The notes: generated by a model not told the origin, from the letters alone. A stretch of DNA of 64,000 bases from Pseudoduganella danionis (GCF_009720775.1 NZ_WNKW01000005.1:62001-126000), one strand, 5' to 3'. Counted from the first letter of the stretch, positions 25,369-34,153 are shown. Numbers and translations are program-made.

Positions 25369-26568
25369 ATGAGTCTGCTCTCCATCGACGAACCTCCTGC
25401 TGTACGCCACACGGGCCATCCGGTCTGGCGTCTGGGCTTCCGCCCGTTCTATCTGTGCGCTGCCTTCTTTGCCGCGCTGGCCATCCCCGTGTGGATGGCG
25501 CAGTACTATGGCTGGATCCCGCAGCTCGCCAGTGTGGCTTTGCATGTGGGCTTTGCCTGGCATATGCACGAGATGGTGTTCGGCATGGGGCTGGCCGTGG
25601 TGATAGGCTTCCTCTACACGGCAGCGTATAACTGGACGGGCTTCTGGACGCCCGTACGCGGCCATCTGGCAGCACTGGTGGCCCTGTGGCTGGCCGGCCG
25701 GCTGGCAATGCTGCTGGCGCCGCCTATGGTGGCCGCGCTGATCGACTGGCCCTTCATACCGGCTGCGGCATGGCCGCTGCTGCAGGTGATGCGCAAGGCT
25801 AACAACCGGCGCAACTATTTCCTCGTCGGCATATTGGGCCTGCTGGCGATTACCAATGGCGTATTCCACGCGATTGCGCTGGGCTGGCATGGTTTGCAGG
25901 CTGCTGCGCCCATCCACGCGGCCATCTTCTTGATCGTGGTGATCGAAGCGGCCATCGGCACGCGCATCATCCCCATGTTCACCCGCAACGGTGCGCCCGG
26001 TTCCTCGCCGCTGGTGCAGCCCAAGCTCGATAAAGTCTCGCTGGGCTTGCTGGTGCTGTCGGCCTGCGGCTGGCTGCTGTCCTTCCCCGCATGGCTGTTC
26101 GGTCCGCTGGCGCTGCTCGCAGCCGGCCTGATCCTGCTGCGCCTGTGGCGCTGGGATGCGCTAAGTACGCTGACGCGTCCGCTGCTGTGGATTATGCATC
26201 TGTCCTATGCCTGGATCGCCGCTGGGCTGGTGCTGCTGGCACTGGCACGCTGGCAGTTGGTCAGCTCCAGCACGGGCTTCCATGCGCTGACCGTGGGCTC
26301 CATGGCCGGGCTGATACTGGGCATGATGACGCGTACCACGCTGGGCCACACGGGCCGGCCGCTGGTGGCGGGACGGGCAGAAACCCTGATCTTCGTGCTG
26401 ATCCAGGCCAGCGCCTTCCTGCGCGTCGCCACGGCGCTGGGCTGGGAAACCGAGCAAGGTTTGGTAATGCTGCTCGCTGCCTCCTGCTGGACGCTGGGCT
26501 TTGCCAGCTATGTGGTGGTGTACTTACCGTATCTGACTTCGCCGCGTCTAGATGGGAAACCCGGTTAA
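25369..26568 (+). CDS. nnrS: NnrS-family membrane protein
   Basis: A 399-residue protein with about 12 predicted membrane helices, of the heme- and copper-containing NnrS family linked to tolerance of NO stress. Markers are the N-terminal HPVWRLGFRPFYL, the His-rich HVGFAWHMHEMVFGMGLAVVIGF, GTRIIPMFTRNG and MTRTTLGHTGRPL. I placed the start at MSLLSID; another ATG 36 bp upstream is possible, and the most upstream frame would cover the FNR-type box. Neither has a strong ribosome site. Clustered with narXL, an HMA-like gene and hemerythrin. Confidence 0.92.
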   Translation: MSLLSIDEPPAVRHTGHPVWRLGFRPFYLCAAFFAALAIPVWMAQYYGWIPQLASVALHVGFAWHMHEMVFGMGLAVVIGFLYTAAYNWTGFWTPVRGHLAALVALWLAGRLAMLLAPPMVAALIDWPFIPAAAWPLLQVMRKANNRRNYFLVGILGLLAITNGVFHAIALGWHGLQAAAPIHAAIFLIVVIEAAIGTRIIPMFTRNGAPGSSPLVQPKLDKVSLGLLVLSACGWLLSFPAWLFGPLALLAAGLILLRLWRWDALSTLTRPLLWIMHLSYAWIAAGLVLLALARWQLVSSSTGFHALTVGSMAGLILGMMTRTTLGHTGRPLVAGRAETLIFVLIQASAFLRVATALGWETEQGLVMLLAASCWTLGFASYVVVYLPYLTSPRLDGKPG

Positions 26569-26580
26569 TACGTGAGGTTT

Positions 26581-26594
26581 TTGATCTGCGTCAT
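26581..26594. promoter_or_regulatory. FNR/Dnr-type half-box before the hemerythrin gene
   Basis: TTGAT-CTGC-GTCAT, 13 bp after the nnrS stop and 51 bp before the hemerythrin ATG. The left half is perfect, the right matches three of five positions. If real, the hemerythrin gene has its own NO- or oxygen-responsive promoter within 76 bp. Confidence 0.4.
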
Positions 26595-26644
26595 AGATTG
26601 CGCGAACGCTTGCGGGCATAGTGCCCGCTCAGGAGGAAAGTATC

Positions 26645-27022
26645 ATGGAAGAACGTGGTTGGAATCCGGATATGGCCTTGGGCATTCCGCTGTTCGACGA
26701 GGCGCACCAAGCGCTGGCCGAGCAGATCGATGCGCTAATGGATGCATCCGATGCAGATTTTCTGGAAGGGCTGCAACAGCTGATCGAATGTCTGGAAGAA
26801 GATTTCCGGCATGAAGAGGCGTTGATGGAAACCATCAACTATCCGGCCATCAAGCAGCATCGCGAACAGCATGCGCGCGTGCTGGCCAGCTTGCACCAGC
26901 TCGATGAAACGGATATCGCGGCCGGCAAGGAAGCCGTGAAATTGGTGCTGCCCTGGTTTCACGCCCATCTGGCGACGGCCGATACGGCGCTGGCACGCGC
27001 GCTGCAGGCGGGTAGTGTGTAG
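26645..27022 (+). CDS. bacteriohemerythrin-type protein
   Basis: A 125-residue four-helix protein of the hemerythrin family, which hold a di-iron site binding O2 or NO. Likely ligands are His21 (DEAHQAL), Glu57, His72 and His76 (HREQH), His108 and Asp113 (WFHAHLATAD). At the place of the usual second-helix His (HFxxEE) the sequence is D53-F-R-H-E-E, so one ligand differs or is shifted to His56. AGGAGG precedes the chosen ATG; an 8-residue extension is rejected. Its place after nnrS points to NO or oxygen handling under denitrifying conditions. Confidence 0.85.
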   Translation: MEERGWNPDMALGIPLFDEAHQALAEQIDALMDASDADFLEGLQQLIECLEEDFRHEEALMETINYPAIKQHREQHARVLASLHQLDETDIAAGKEAVKLVLPWFHAHLATADTALARALQAGSV

Positions 27023-27074
27023 TTGGTCGTTGTAAATAGTCACAATGTAGCGTGGCAGCAGCATGAATGAGTGA

Positions 27075-27092
27075 CTTTCATGATGCTGTCAT
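27075..27092 (+). promoter_or_regulatory. PHO box upstream of the TonB receptor operon
   Basis: Two direct 7-bp repeats, CTTTCAT and CTGTCAT, separated by GATG (11-bp period), then AAAT: the layout of a PhoB-binding site (CTGTCAT-N4 repeats). A -10-like TAGACT follows at 27103-27108, 10 bp downstream, the spacing at which PhoB replaces the -35 contact. The receptor ATG is at 27142. Confidence 0.6.
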
Positions 27093-27141
27093 AAATGCTT
27101 CCTAGACTTTCGGGTTTTACACCACCCACCCGGAAAGTCTC

Positions 27142-29358
27142 ATGAAGAACTCGCAGCAAACGTTGATCCGCACGGCCATGTCGGCGCAGGTGCTGGCCGC
27201 ACTGGCGCTGATGTGCGCCTCGGCCCAGGCGCAAACCCAGACGCCGCCAGCGGATGAATTGCAGGTGTCGAACACGGCGCTCGATGCCGAAGCCATCAAG
27301 AGCCGTGTGGTCATCACGGGTTCGAATGCCGCCAACCGCGCGCCCGTGCAGTCGGCCCTGAACGCCACCCAGCCGCAATCCATCATCACCGCGACTTTCA
27401 TCGAGCAGACCGTGACGCCGCTGGCCGATTTCAATGCCGTGGCGCGGATTGCGCCTAGCGTCAGCGCCGGTATCTCGGCCAATGGTTCCGGTCTCGGCGA
27501 ATCCAAGGTGGCGCTGCGCGGTTTTCAGGATGGCGAATACAACGTCACCTACGACGGCATACCGTTTGGCGACACCAACAATCCTACCCACCATTCCACT
27601 TCCTACTTCCCGGCCCGCATCATCGGCGGCATGGTGATAGAGCGTGGCCCCGGCAATGCCAGCAATCTGGGCCAGGCCACGTTTGGTGGTTCGATCAATC
27701 TGTTTTCCAAGGAACTGTCGAACGACTTCCGCTTCACGCCCTATCTGACCTATGGCACCTGGAATACCAAGATACGCGGGGCCGAAGTCGATAGCGGCGT
27801 ACTGCAGCGCTTCGGCGATGCGCGCCTGATGTTCAATGCCTCGCGGCTGGAATCGGATGGCTACCAGACCTATAGCGCCGTGAAGGAAGACAACTACCAG
27901 TTCAAGCTGCAACTGCCGCTCGGTAAGGACACCACGCTGACGCTGTTCTCCACCTATAACACCATTCACAGCAATGTGCCGGATAAGGCAGGTGTGACGC
28001 TGGCGCAGGCGGCGCTGTATGGCAAGAACTATTCGCTCAACAACGACAAGACCAGCCAGAACTACTGGGGCTATAACTACAACGACAAGCGCACGGATTT
28101 TGAATACGTCCGTCTGCAAACCCGGCTGGGTGGCTGGGCGCTCGACAACACCTTGTACACCTATGCCTACAATAACAACACCATGTCCGGTCAGGATGCG
28201 AGCGGCGCCACGGCCAACGGCACCAAGGCTGGCGCTGCCGGCAACAAGAACGTGCCCGGCTACAACAAGCTGAATGCCTACCGCGTCAACGGCGACATCA
28301 TCAAGCTGAGCAACCGTCTCGATGCCGGTTTGCTGCGTGCCGGCCTGTGGCTGGAAAACTCCGATACGGATCGCCACACCTACGATCTGGACTGGACGCT
28401 CAACCTGCCGAATCCCAAGGAGTCGACGGCGCCCAAGAGCATCAGCTACGAGCAGCAATCGAGCTGGAAGCAGTACCAGCCTTTCATCGAATTCGAATGG
28501 GCCGTGGCACCGCAGTGGACTGTTACGCCGGGCCTGAAATACGTGCACTTCCAGCGCAAGCTGGACGCCGCCGTGAATCAGGGCACCCGCTTGCCGACCA
28601 GGGCCGAGCAGACCTACACCACTACCTTGCCTTTCCTGACGGCCAATTACGCCATCAGCAAGCAATGGGCAGCGTATGGCCAGATCGCCCGTGGCTTCCT
28701 GGTGCCCGATCTGTCCATGTTCTACGTGAACAACCCGACGCTCAACACGCCCAAGCCGCAGACGTCCACCAACTACCAGCTCGGTACGGTGCACCAGTCG
28801 GGCAATCTGACGCTGGACGCGGATCTGTACTACATCGACTTTAATAACAAGATCGCTTCCAGCGGCAGCGGCAGTGACCAGATCTATTACAACCAGGGCG
28901 GCGTGGTGTACAAGGGTCTGGAAGGTGCGATCACCTACTATCTGGGCAGCGGCTTCTCACTGCACGCGAATGGTTCGCTGAACAAGGCCGAAGCCAAGGA
29001 TAGCGGCCTGCAGGTGGCCAAGGTACCGAAGTCGACCGCGGCACTGGGCCTCCTGTACAAGCGTAACGGCCTGTATGGCTCGCTGATCGCCAAGACCAAT
29101 GGCAGCCAGTATGCCAAGGATGGCGAACCGGCCGCCTACCAGATCGGCGCCTACACCGTCACCGACCTGACGCTGGGCTACCGCTGGCGTGTGGGCGGGC
29201 CGTTCGTCAAGGCCGTCAAGCTGCAGGCTGGCGTCAACAACCTGTTCAACAAGCAGGATGTGACTTCGATCTCGGCCAATAGCAAGGGCGTTGCGTTCGA
29301 CCAGTACACCTTTGTACCGGAACGTAGCTGGACCGTCTCGCTCAATGCCGACTTTTAA
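27142..29358 (+). CDS. TonB-dependent outer-membrane receptor (PHO-box controlled)
   Basis: A 738-residue receptor with a signal peptide (about 1-30, ending AQAQ), a plug domain at about 55-170 (VVITGSNA, then ALRGFQDGEYNVTYDGIPFGD and VIERGPGNASNLGQATFGGSINLFSK) and a 22-strand-type barrel to the C-terminal Phe (SWTVSLNADF). The substrate cannot be read from sequence. A PHO box lies upstream and a secreted metallophosphoesterase 9 bp downstream, so uptake of a phosphorus-containing compound or its metal complex is a reasonable inference; a siderophore role is possible but less supported. Confidence 0.88.
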   Translation: MKNSQQTLIRTAMSAQVLAALALMCASAQAQTQTPPADELQVSNTALDAEAIKSRVVITGSNAANRAPVQSALNATQPQSIITATFIEQTVTPLADFNAVARIAPSVSAGISANGSGLGESKVALRGFQDGEYNVTYDGIPFGDTNNPTHHSTSYFPARIIGGMVIERGPGNASNLGQATFGGSINLFSKELSNDFRFTPYLTYGTWNTKIRGAEVDSGVLQRFGDARLMFNASRLESDGYQTYSAVKEDNYQFKLQLPLGKDTTLTLFSTYNTIHSNVPDKAGVTLAQAALYGKNYSLNNDKTSQNYWGYNYNDKRTDFEYVRLQTRLGGWALDNTLYTYAYNNNTMSGQDASGATANGTKAGAAGNKNVPGYNKLNAYRVNGDIIKLSNRLDAGLLRAGLWLENSDTDRHTYDLDWTLNLPNPKESTAPKSISYEQQSSWKQYQPFIEFEWAVAPQWTVTPGLKYVHFQRKLDAAVNQGTRLPTRAEQTYTTTLPFLTANYAISKQWAAYGQIARGFLVPDLSMFYVNNPTLNTPKPQTSTNYQLGTVHQSGNLTLDADLYYIDFNNKIASSGSGSDQIYYNQGGVVYKGLEGAITYYLGSGFSLHANGSLNKAEAKDSGLQVAKVPKSTAALGLLYKRNGLYGSLIAKTNGSQYAKDGEPAAYQIGAYTVTDLTLGYRWRVGGPFVKAVKLQAGVNNLFNKQDVTSISANSKGVAFDQYTFVPERSWTVSLNADF

Positions 29359-29367
29359 GGAGCTGTG

Positions 29368-30486
29368 ATGGCGAGACTGATTGCGCGCGCGGCGCTGGCC
29401 GTGCTTGCTGGGCTGCTGTGCTGTGCCAGTTCGCAGGCTGCCGAGCGGCATGCGGCCAGACGGCCTGCCGCCGACCCTGTGCTGTTTTCCTTTGCCACAG
29501 TGGGCGATTCGCGCACCGACGCTGCGCTGGCGACCACGGCACAGGACAGGCTGTACCTGCAGAACACGCAGGCACTGGCGCGCATCGTGCGTGAAATCAG
29601 TCAGCAGCATCCGCAAGCGCTGTTCTTCAACGGCGACATGATCATGGGTTACACCACTGATGCGGTCGAGATCGCGCGCCAGTACGCCTACTGGCGCGGC
29701 ATGATGGCCGGACTGATGGAGACGGGCACTTATGTGGTGCCCGTGCCCGGCAATCATGAAATGCAGTTCAAGGGCAAGGACGGGCAGGGCCGTGTCACCA
29801 AGACGGCCATGCCGGACAACGAGCAGCACTGGCGCACCAGCATGGGCGATCTGATCCTCGATGCAGCGCGCTGGCAGGCCGTGACGGGATTGCCGCTGCA
29901 GGCTTACGATGCCGACAACACGCCGCAGGCCGGCAGTGCTGATGGCAACCGCACCAGCCAGTCCCAGCTCACGTACTCCTTCGATGTGGCGGGCAGCCAC
30001 TTTGCCGTCATCAATACTGATCCGGTCGGCAACGATGGCCATGCGCCCGTGCACTGGCTGGCGCAGGACTTGCAACGAGCACGCGCGCGCGGCATGCGCC
30101 ACTTCTTCGTGTTCGGCCACAAACCGGCTTATACCTATCGCTTCCGCGCGGGCGTGGAGCAGGATGGCATGGATGTCTATCCCCAGCATGCACAAGCGTT
30201 CTGGCAGTTGATGGAAGACTATGGTGCCAGCTATTTCTGCGGCCACCAGCACATCTTCAATGCCCAGCAGCCGGCGCTGGCCAGCGGCGGCAAGGCCTGG
30301 CAGGTGATGGTGGGTTCGGGCGGCTCGCCGTTCAGCGCCAAGGCCGGCGATGGCCATGGCCCGACGGATCGCATGTACGCATGGGCGCTGGTGCAGGTGC
30401 ACGCCAGCGGCAAGGTGCAGGTGACGATCAGAGGTTTCGACGACAGCTACGGGCCTAGCCGGACTTTACAGACGCTGCGCTACTAG
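29368..30486 (+). CDS. secreted metallophosphoesterase
   Basis: A 372-residue calcineurin-like phosphoesterase with a signal peptide (about 1-25, ending SSQAAE). Metal-site motifs run in order: GDSRTD, NGDMIMG, GNHEM (the GNHE box) and, at the end, FGHKPAY and CGHQHIF. ATG is preferred over an in-frame GTG 3 bp earlier because AAGGAG is then 5 bp away. It follows the TonB receptor by 9 bp and shares its PHO box. It probably releases phosphate from an organic ester in the periplasm; substrate unknown. Confidence 0.88.
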   Translation: MARLIARAALAVLAGLLCCASSQAAERHAARRPAADPVLFSFATVGDSRTDAALATTAQDRLYLQNTQALARIVREISQQHPQALFFNGDMIMGYTTDAVEIARQYAYWRGMMAGLMETGTYVVPVPGNHEMQFKGKDGQGRVTKTAMPDNEQHWRTSMGDLILDAARWQAVTGLPLQAYDADNTPQAGSADGNRTSQSQLTYSFDVAGSHFAVINTDPVGNDGHAPVHWLAQDLQRARARGMRHFFVFGHKPAYTYRFRAGVEQDGMDVYPQHAQAFWQLMEDYGASYFCGHQHIFNAQQPALASGGKAWQVMVGSGGSPFSAKAGDGHGPTDRMYAWALVQVHASGKVQVTIRGFDDSYGPSRTLQTLRY

Positions 30487-30488
30487 TC

Positions 30489-30508
30489 TGGGCAAATATA
30501 TTTGCCCA
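30489..30508. promoter_or_regulatory. perfect 20-bp palindrome before a LivK-type gene
   Basis: TGGGCAAATATATTTGCCCA is a perfect loop-less palindrome, 3 bp after the phosphoesterase stop and 34 bp before the binding-protein ATG. The absence of a loop and its promoter-proximal place suit an operator; a terminator for the upstream operon is the alternative, though no T run follows. Confidence 0.5.
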
Positions 30509-30542
30509 ATGGTATTCTCTAGCCTTCACTCATGAGGGCATT

Positions 30543-31697
30543 ATGTCATTAATAACAAAAAAACTGGTCCAGGCGCTTGCGCTGGGCTGCGCTGCCATGG
30601 CCACCGCTCAGGCGGAAGACATCATCAAGATCGGCCATGTGGCAGCGACTTCGGGCGGTATCGCCCATCTGGGCAAGGATAACGAAAACGGCGCACGTAT
30701 GGCTGTGGACGAACTCAATGCCAAGGGCGTGGTCATAGGCGGCAAGAAGTACCGCATCGTGCTGCAGGCAGAAGATGATGCGGCCGATCCCAAGCAGGGC
30801 ACCACGGTGGCACAGAAGCTGGTCGATGCCAAGGTGCAGGGCGTGATCGGCCACGAAACTTCGGGCACTACCATCCCCGCTTCGCGCATCTATCACGATG
30901 CCGGCATACCGCAGATTTCGCCATCGGCCAGCGCCATCCAGTACACGCGCCAGCGCTACAACACCACCTTCCGCAACGTCGCCAACGACGAACAGCTCGG
31001 TGCTGCACTGGCTCGCTACGCCATGCAGACCATGAAGGCCCAGCGCATCGCCGTGATCGACGACCGTACGGCCTACGGCAAAGGGCTGGCCGATGAATTC
31101 ATCAAGAACGTCAAGCGTCAGGGGGCGGCCACGGGCAGCAGCATCGTCAATACCCAGTACACCACCGACAAGGCGACCGACTTCAATGCGATTCTGACGG
31201 CCGTGAAAGCCAGCAAGCCGGACATGATTTTCTTCGGTGGCATGGATGCCGTGTCGGGCCCCATGCTGCGCCAGATGAAGCAACTCGGCATGCCGCTGCG
31301 CTTCATGGGCGGCGACGGCATGTGCTCGGACGGCGTGCCCCGTCTGGCCGGCGAGGCGCTGGCCGATGATCAGGTGATCTGTGCCGAGGCTGGCGGAGTC
31401 GAGCCGTCGCAGGAAAAAGGCATGGCCGATTTCCGTGTGGCTTACCGCAAGAAGTTCGGTATCGAGGTGCAGACCTATGCACCGTATGCCTACGATGCGC
31501 TGATGACGATGGTGGAAGCCATGCAGAAAGCCGGCTCGCCTGATCCGGCCAAATACCTGCCCGTGCTGGCCAAGGCCACCCACAAAGGCGTGACGGGCAA
31601 TATCACTTTCGATGCGCGCGGCGATGTGCAGGATGGTGTGCTGACCATCTTCACCTTCCGTAACGGCAAGCGCGTCAAGCTGGCAGTGGTGAAGTAA
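30543..31697 (+). CDS. branched-chain amino acid-type ABC substrate-binding protein
   Basis: A 384-residue periplasmic binding protein of the LivJ/LivK family, with a signal peptide (about 1-25, ending ATAQAE). Family segments: IKIGHVAATSGGIAHLGKDNENGARMAVDELNAKG, GHETSGTTIPASRIYHDAGIPQISPSASAIQYTRQRYNTTFRNV and DRTAYGKGLADEFI. No permease or ATPase gene adjoins it, so it either serves a transporter encoded elsewhere or a sensing role. The ligand (Leu/Ile/Val or a related amide) is not determined. A bidirectional terminator follows. Confidence 0.9.
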   Translation: MSLITKKLVQALALGCAAMATAQAEDIIKIGHVAATSGGIAHLGKDNENGARMAVDELNAKGVVIGGKKYRIVLQAEDDAADPKQGTTVAQKLVDAKVQGVIGHETSGTTIPASRIYHDAGIPQISPSASAIQYTRQRYNTTFRNVANDEQLGAALARYAMQTMKAQRIAVIDDRTAYGKGLADEFIKNVKRQGAATGSSIVNTQYTTDKATDFNAILTAVKASKPDMIFFGGMDAVSGPMLRQMKQLGMPLRFMGGDGMCSDGVPRLAGEALADDQVICAEAGGVEPSQEKGMADFRVAYRKKFGIEVQTYAPYAYDALMTMVEAMQKAGSPDPAKYLPVLAKATHKGVTGNITFDARGDVQDGVLTIFTFRNGKRVKLAVVK

Positions 31698-31739
31698 GGC
31701 CTTAGCGTGCTGCAGGCTGAGGCCTGCACTGCAAAGAAA

Positions 31740-31773
31740 AAAGCCGCGGGCGATGCGAGTCGCCGGCGGCTTT
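31740..31773. terminator. bidirectional rho-independent terminator
   Basis: A 14-bp stem with one mismatch (AAAGCCGCGGGCGA against TCGCCGGCGGCTTT) and a 6-nt loop. GAAAAA precedes it and TTTGTTGTTT follows, giving U-rich tails in both directions. It lies between the convergent LivK-type gene and an outer-membrane receptor gene. Confidence 0.85.
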
Positions 31774-31789
31774 GTTGTTTCCGGAGGGC

Positions 31790-34060
31790 TTAGCCCTGCG
31801 GTGGCGGACCACCGAAGCCGGGGCCGCCGCCGGGGCCGCCCGGTGGCGGGCCCATACGCGGTTCGTGCTGTTCGCCTTCCTTGTTGGGGCCGCCGAAGCG
31901 GTAGGACAGGCCCAGATAGAACACGCGGCCATCGAAGCGGCGCGTACTGGTTTCGCGCAAGGTGGCGCTGTCCACCACGGTTTCCATCTTGTTGGTGTTG
32001 AACAGATCGGTCACGGTGGCCAGCATGCTCAGGCGCGGCGTCAGCGCCTGACGCAGGCTCAGGTTGAAGGTCGAGTTGGGCGAGCGGTAGCCCTGACCGG
32101 ACAGCATCTTGCCCTGCATTTGCAAGGACATCTGCACTTGCGTGGCCGCGCTGTAGGCATAGTTGAGGCGTACGCGGCCGCTGAGCGAGTTGGCCGTGCG
32201 GGTGTTCAGCAAGCCCTGATCGTCGAACGTGGTCTGCTGCATGCGCATCAGGTTGCCGCTAGTGTTGAGCGTGAGTTCCGGCGTTAGCTTGCCGCTCATG
32301 GTGAATTCCAGCCCGCTCGAATGGCTGCCTTCGCCATTACGGCGCGTGGTTAGCAGCACGTTATTGGCCAGCAGCGTGCGGTAGTCGACGATGGCATCCG
32401 TATCGCGCCGGTAGTAGCTGCGCAGATTGGTTTCCAGCCCGAACAGCTTGGTTTCGTAACCGACTTCGAAGGAATCCGTTTTGGTCGGTTTGAGTAAGGG
32501 ATTACCGGACGAGACATTGAACTCGTCGCGGTAGACCACATAGGGGTTGAGGTCGTTGGCATTCGGCCGGCGTATCCTGCGCGCATAGGCAAAGCGCAGC
32601 GTGGACGCTTCGCTGAGCCTGTAGGTGGCGAACAGGCTGGGCATGAAGTTCAGGTAGCTATTGCTGGCCTCTACATTGCTGGTGTACTGATGGATGTCGA
32701 GTGCCGTGTGTTCGCTGCGCAGGCCGGCCAGCAAGCCCCAGTCATCGTTTAAGCGCAACTGGTAGGAGCCGTACAGCGCTACCACGGTTTCTTCCAGCTG
32801 GTAGTGGTTGCTGCGCGCCGGATTCAGCGTCACCGTCGAAGTGTAGGGATTAATGTCGGTGTAGGCGGTTTCCGCGTCGCTGGTATTGGTGGCGATCTTG
32901 TAGCCGGCCTTGGCGCTGCCACCCCACAGTGGCCGCTCGTAGTCGCCCGTGAAGTCGACGATGCGGATAGAGCTATTGTTGTGCTGGGCTGCGCGCGTGT
33001 TGGGCAGGTTGCCGCTGGCATAGCTGTTGGCATACAGGTTGTCGCTCTCGTTCTCCGAAGCGGAAACACGCAGATCGATCTTCAGCACTTCGTTCGGCAG
33101 CTCGCCCTTGTGGTCATAGCGCGTGCCCCAGCCGAAGTTGCGCGCATCGCCGCTGCGCTGGGTGGTGCGCACATAATCCGTCAGCGGCTGTAGCGCCGTG
33201 GCACCGTTGATGTAGTGGTCCACGCCATGCTGGTCATTGGTGCGGGCATTGTAATTGGCACTGGCCGCCAGTGTGTCAGTGGCGTTGAGGTTGTAATTGA
33301 CCGTGCTGTTCACGCCCGACATATCGTTCAGGCCTACGCCGCTCGAATGCTGGCTGCTGTGCACCCAGTTGCCGCTATTGCTGTCTAGCCGGTCGCGGCT
33401 GAGGTCGGCGGTGGAATTGCGGCCGTCATGGCGGATATGGGCGCCGCCTTGTATGCCCCATGCGCCTTCATTGTAGCTGCCGGAAAATGCACTGTTGTAG
33501 CGGCCTTCCACGCCGGCATTGGCGTTCAGGTTGGCGAAGCCGCCAGCCTTGCGGTTGCGCCGCATCACCAGATTCAGGATGGGACCGCCGCCAGCTTCAT
33601 TGCCGAACTGGGCGCCGGGGTTGTTGATCACTTCGACCGATTCGATATCGTCGGCCTGCATGGCGTTCAAGGTGGCGCCACGGTTCTCGCCCTGCAGCAT
33701 GGCGGACGGCTTGCCATCAACCAGTATCTGCACATTGCTGCTGCCGCGCAGAGTCACGGTGCCGTCCGGATCGACGGCCACGGAAGGCACGTTGTTGAGT
33801 GCATCGGCTGCCGTGCTGTTGCTGGTGCTGATGTCCGATTTGACATCGTAGACTTGACGGTCGATACGGTTGGTCGGGCGTTCGCCGGCTACGTTCACGG
33901 AAGGGATTACGCTGGCTGCTTCGGCTGGCTGGCCGGTGGTAGCCTTGGTGGCGGCTGGCTTGGTGGTGGCCGGACTGCTGCCGTTGGCCGCAGCAGGGCT
34001 GGTTTGTGCCAGTGCGGCCAGAGGGCTGGCCAGACAGGCGCTCAGTAGGATTTTGCGCAT
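31790..34060 (-). CDS. TonB-dependent-receptor-like outer-membrane protein with Gly/Pro-rich tail
   Basis: A 756-residue protein with a signal peptide (about 1-19), an Ala/Thr/Pro-rich stretch (20-48), a plug domain (about 60-170: VYDVKSDISTSNSTAADALNNVPSVAVDPDGTVTLRGSSNVQILVDGKPS) and a large barrel of the family often annotated as outer membrane beta-barrel or TonB receptor. Unusually the last strand (FYLGLSYRF) is followed by about 33 residues rich in Gly and Pro instead of ending at the aromatic residue. A Fur-like box upstream suggests iron control. Confidence 0.85.
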   Translation of the reverse strand: MRKILLSACLASPLAALAQTSPAAANGSSPATTKPAATKATTGQPAEAASVIPSVNVAGERPTNRIDRQVYDVKSDISTSNSTAADALNNVPSVAVDPDGTVTLRGSSNVQILVDGKPSAMLQGENRGATLNAMQADDIESVEVINNPGAQFGNEAGGGPILNLVMRRNRKAGGFANLNANAGVEGRYNSAFSGSYNEGAWGIQGGAHIRHDGRNSTADLSRDRLDSNSGNWVHSSQHSSGVGLNDMSGVNSTVNYNLNATDTLAASANYNARTNDQHGVDHYINGATALQPLTDYVRTTQRSGDARNFGWGTRYDHKGELPNEVLKIDLRVSASENESDNLYANSYASGNLPNTRAAQHNNSSIRIVDFTGDYERPLWGGSAKAGYKIATNTSDAETAYTDINPYTSTVTLNPARSNHYQLEETVVALYGSYQLRLNDDWGLLAGLRSEHTALDIHQYTSNVEASNSYLNFMPSLFATYRLSEASTLRFAYARRIRRPNANDLNPYVVYRDEFNVSSGNPLLKPTKTDSFEVGYETKLFGLETNLRSYYRRDTDAIVDYRTLLANNVLLTTRRNGEGSHSSGLEFTMSGKLTPELTLNTSGNLMRMQQTTFDDQGLLNTRTANSLSGRVRLNYAYSAATQVQMSLQMQGKMLSGQGYRSPNSTFNLSLRQALTPRLSMLATVTDLFNTNKMETVVDSATLRETSTRRFDGRVFYLGLSYRFGGPNKEGEQHEPRMGPPPGGPGGGPGFGGPPPQG

Positions 34061-34134
34061 GGGTTTAGTACAGGGCTGCGTGGCATGGCAGCGCGGTGGG
34101 CTGAAAGTACGGCAATTCTAACCCTGGGCCAAAC

Positions 34135-34153
34135 AAGAATAATTGTTATTTAC
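34135..34153. promoter_or_regulatory. Fur-like box upstream of the outer-membrane receptor
   Basis: AAGAATAATTGTTATTTAC contains the dyad AATAA-TTG-TTATT and matches the 19-bp Fur consensus at about 12 positions when read toward the receptor gene. It lies 75 bp before the receptor start, in the 118-bp space between the receptor and the PilZ gene. Confidence 0.45.
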
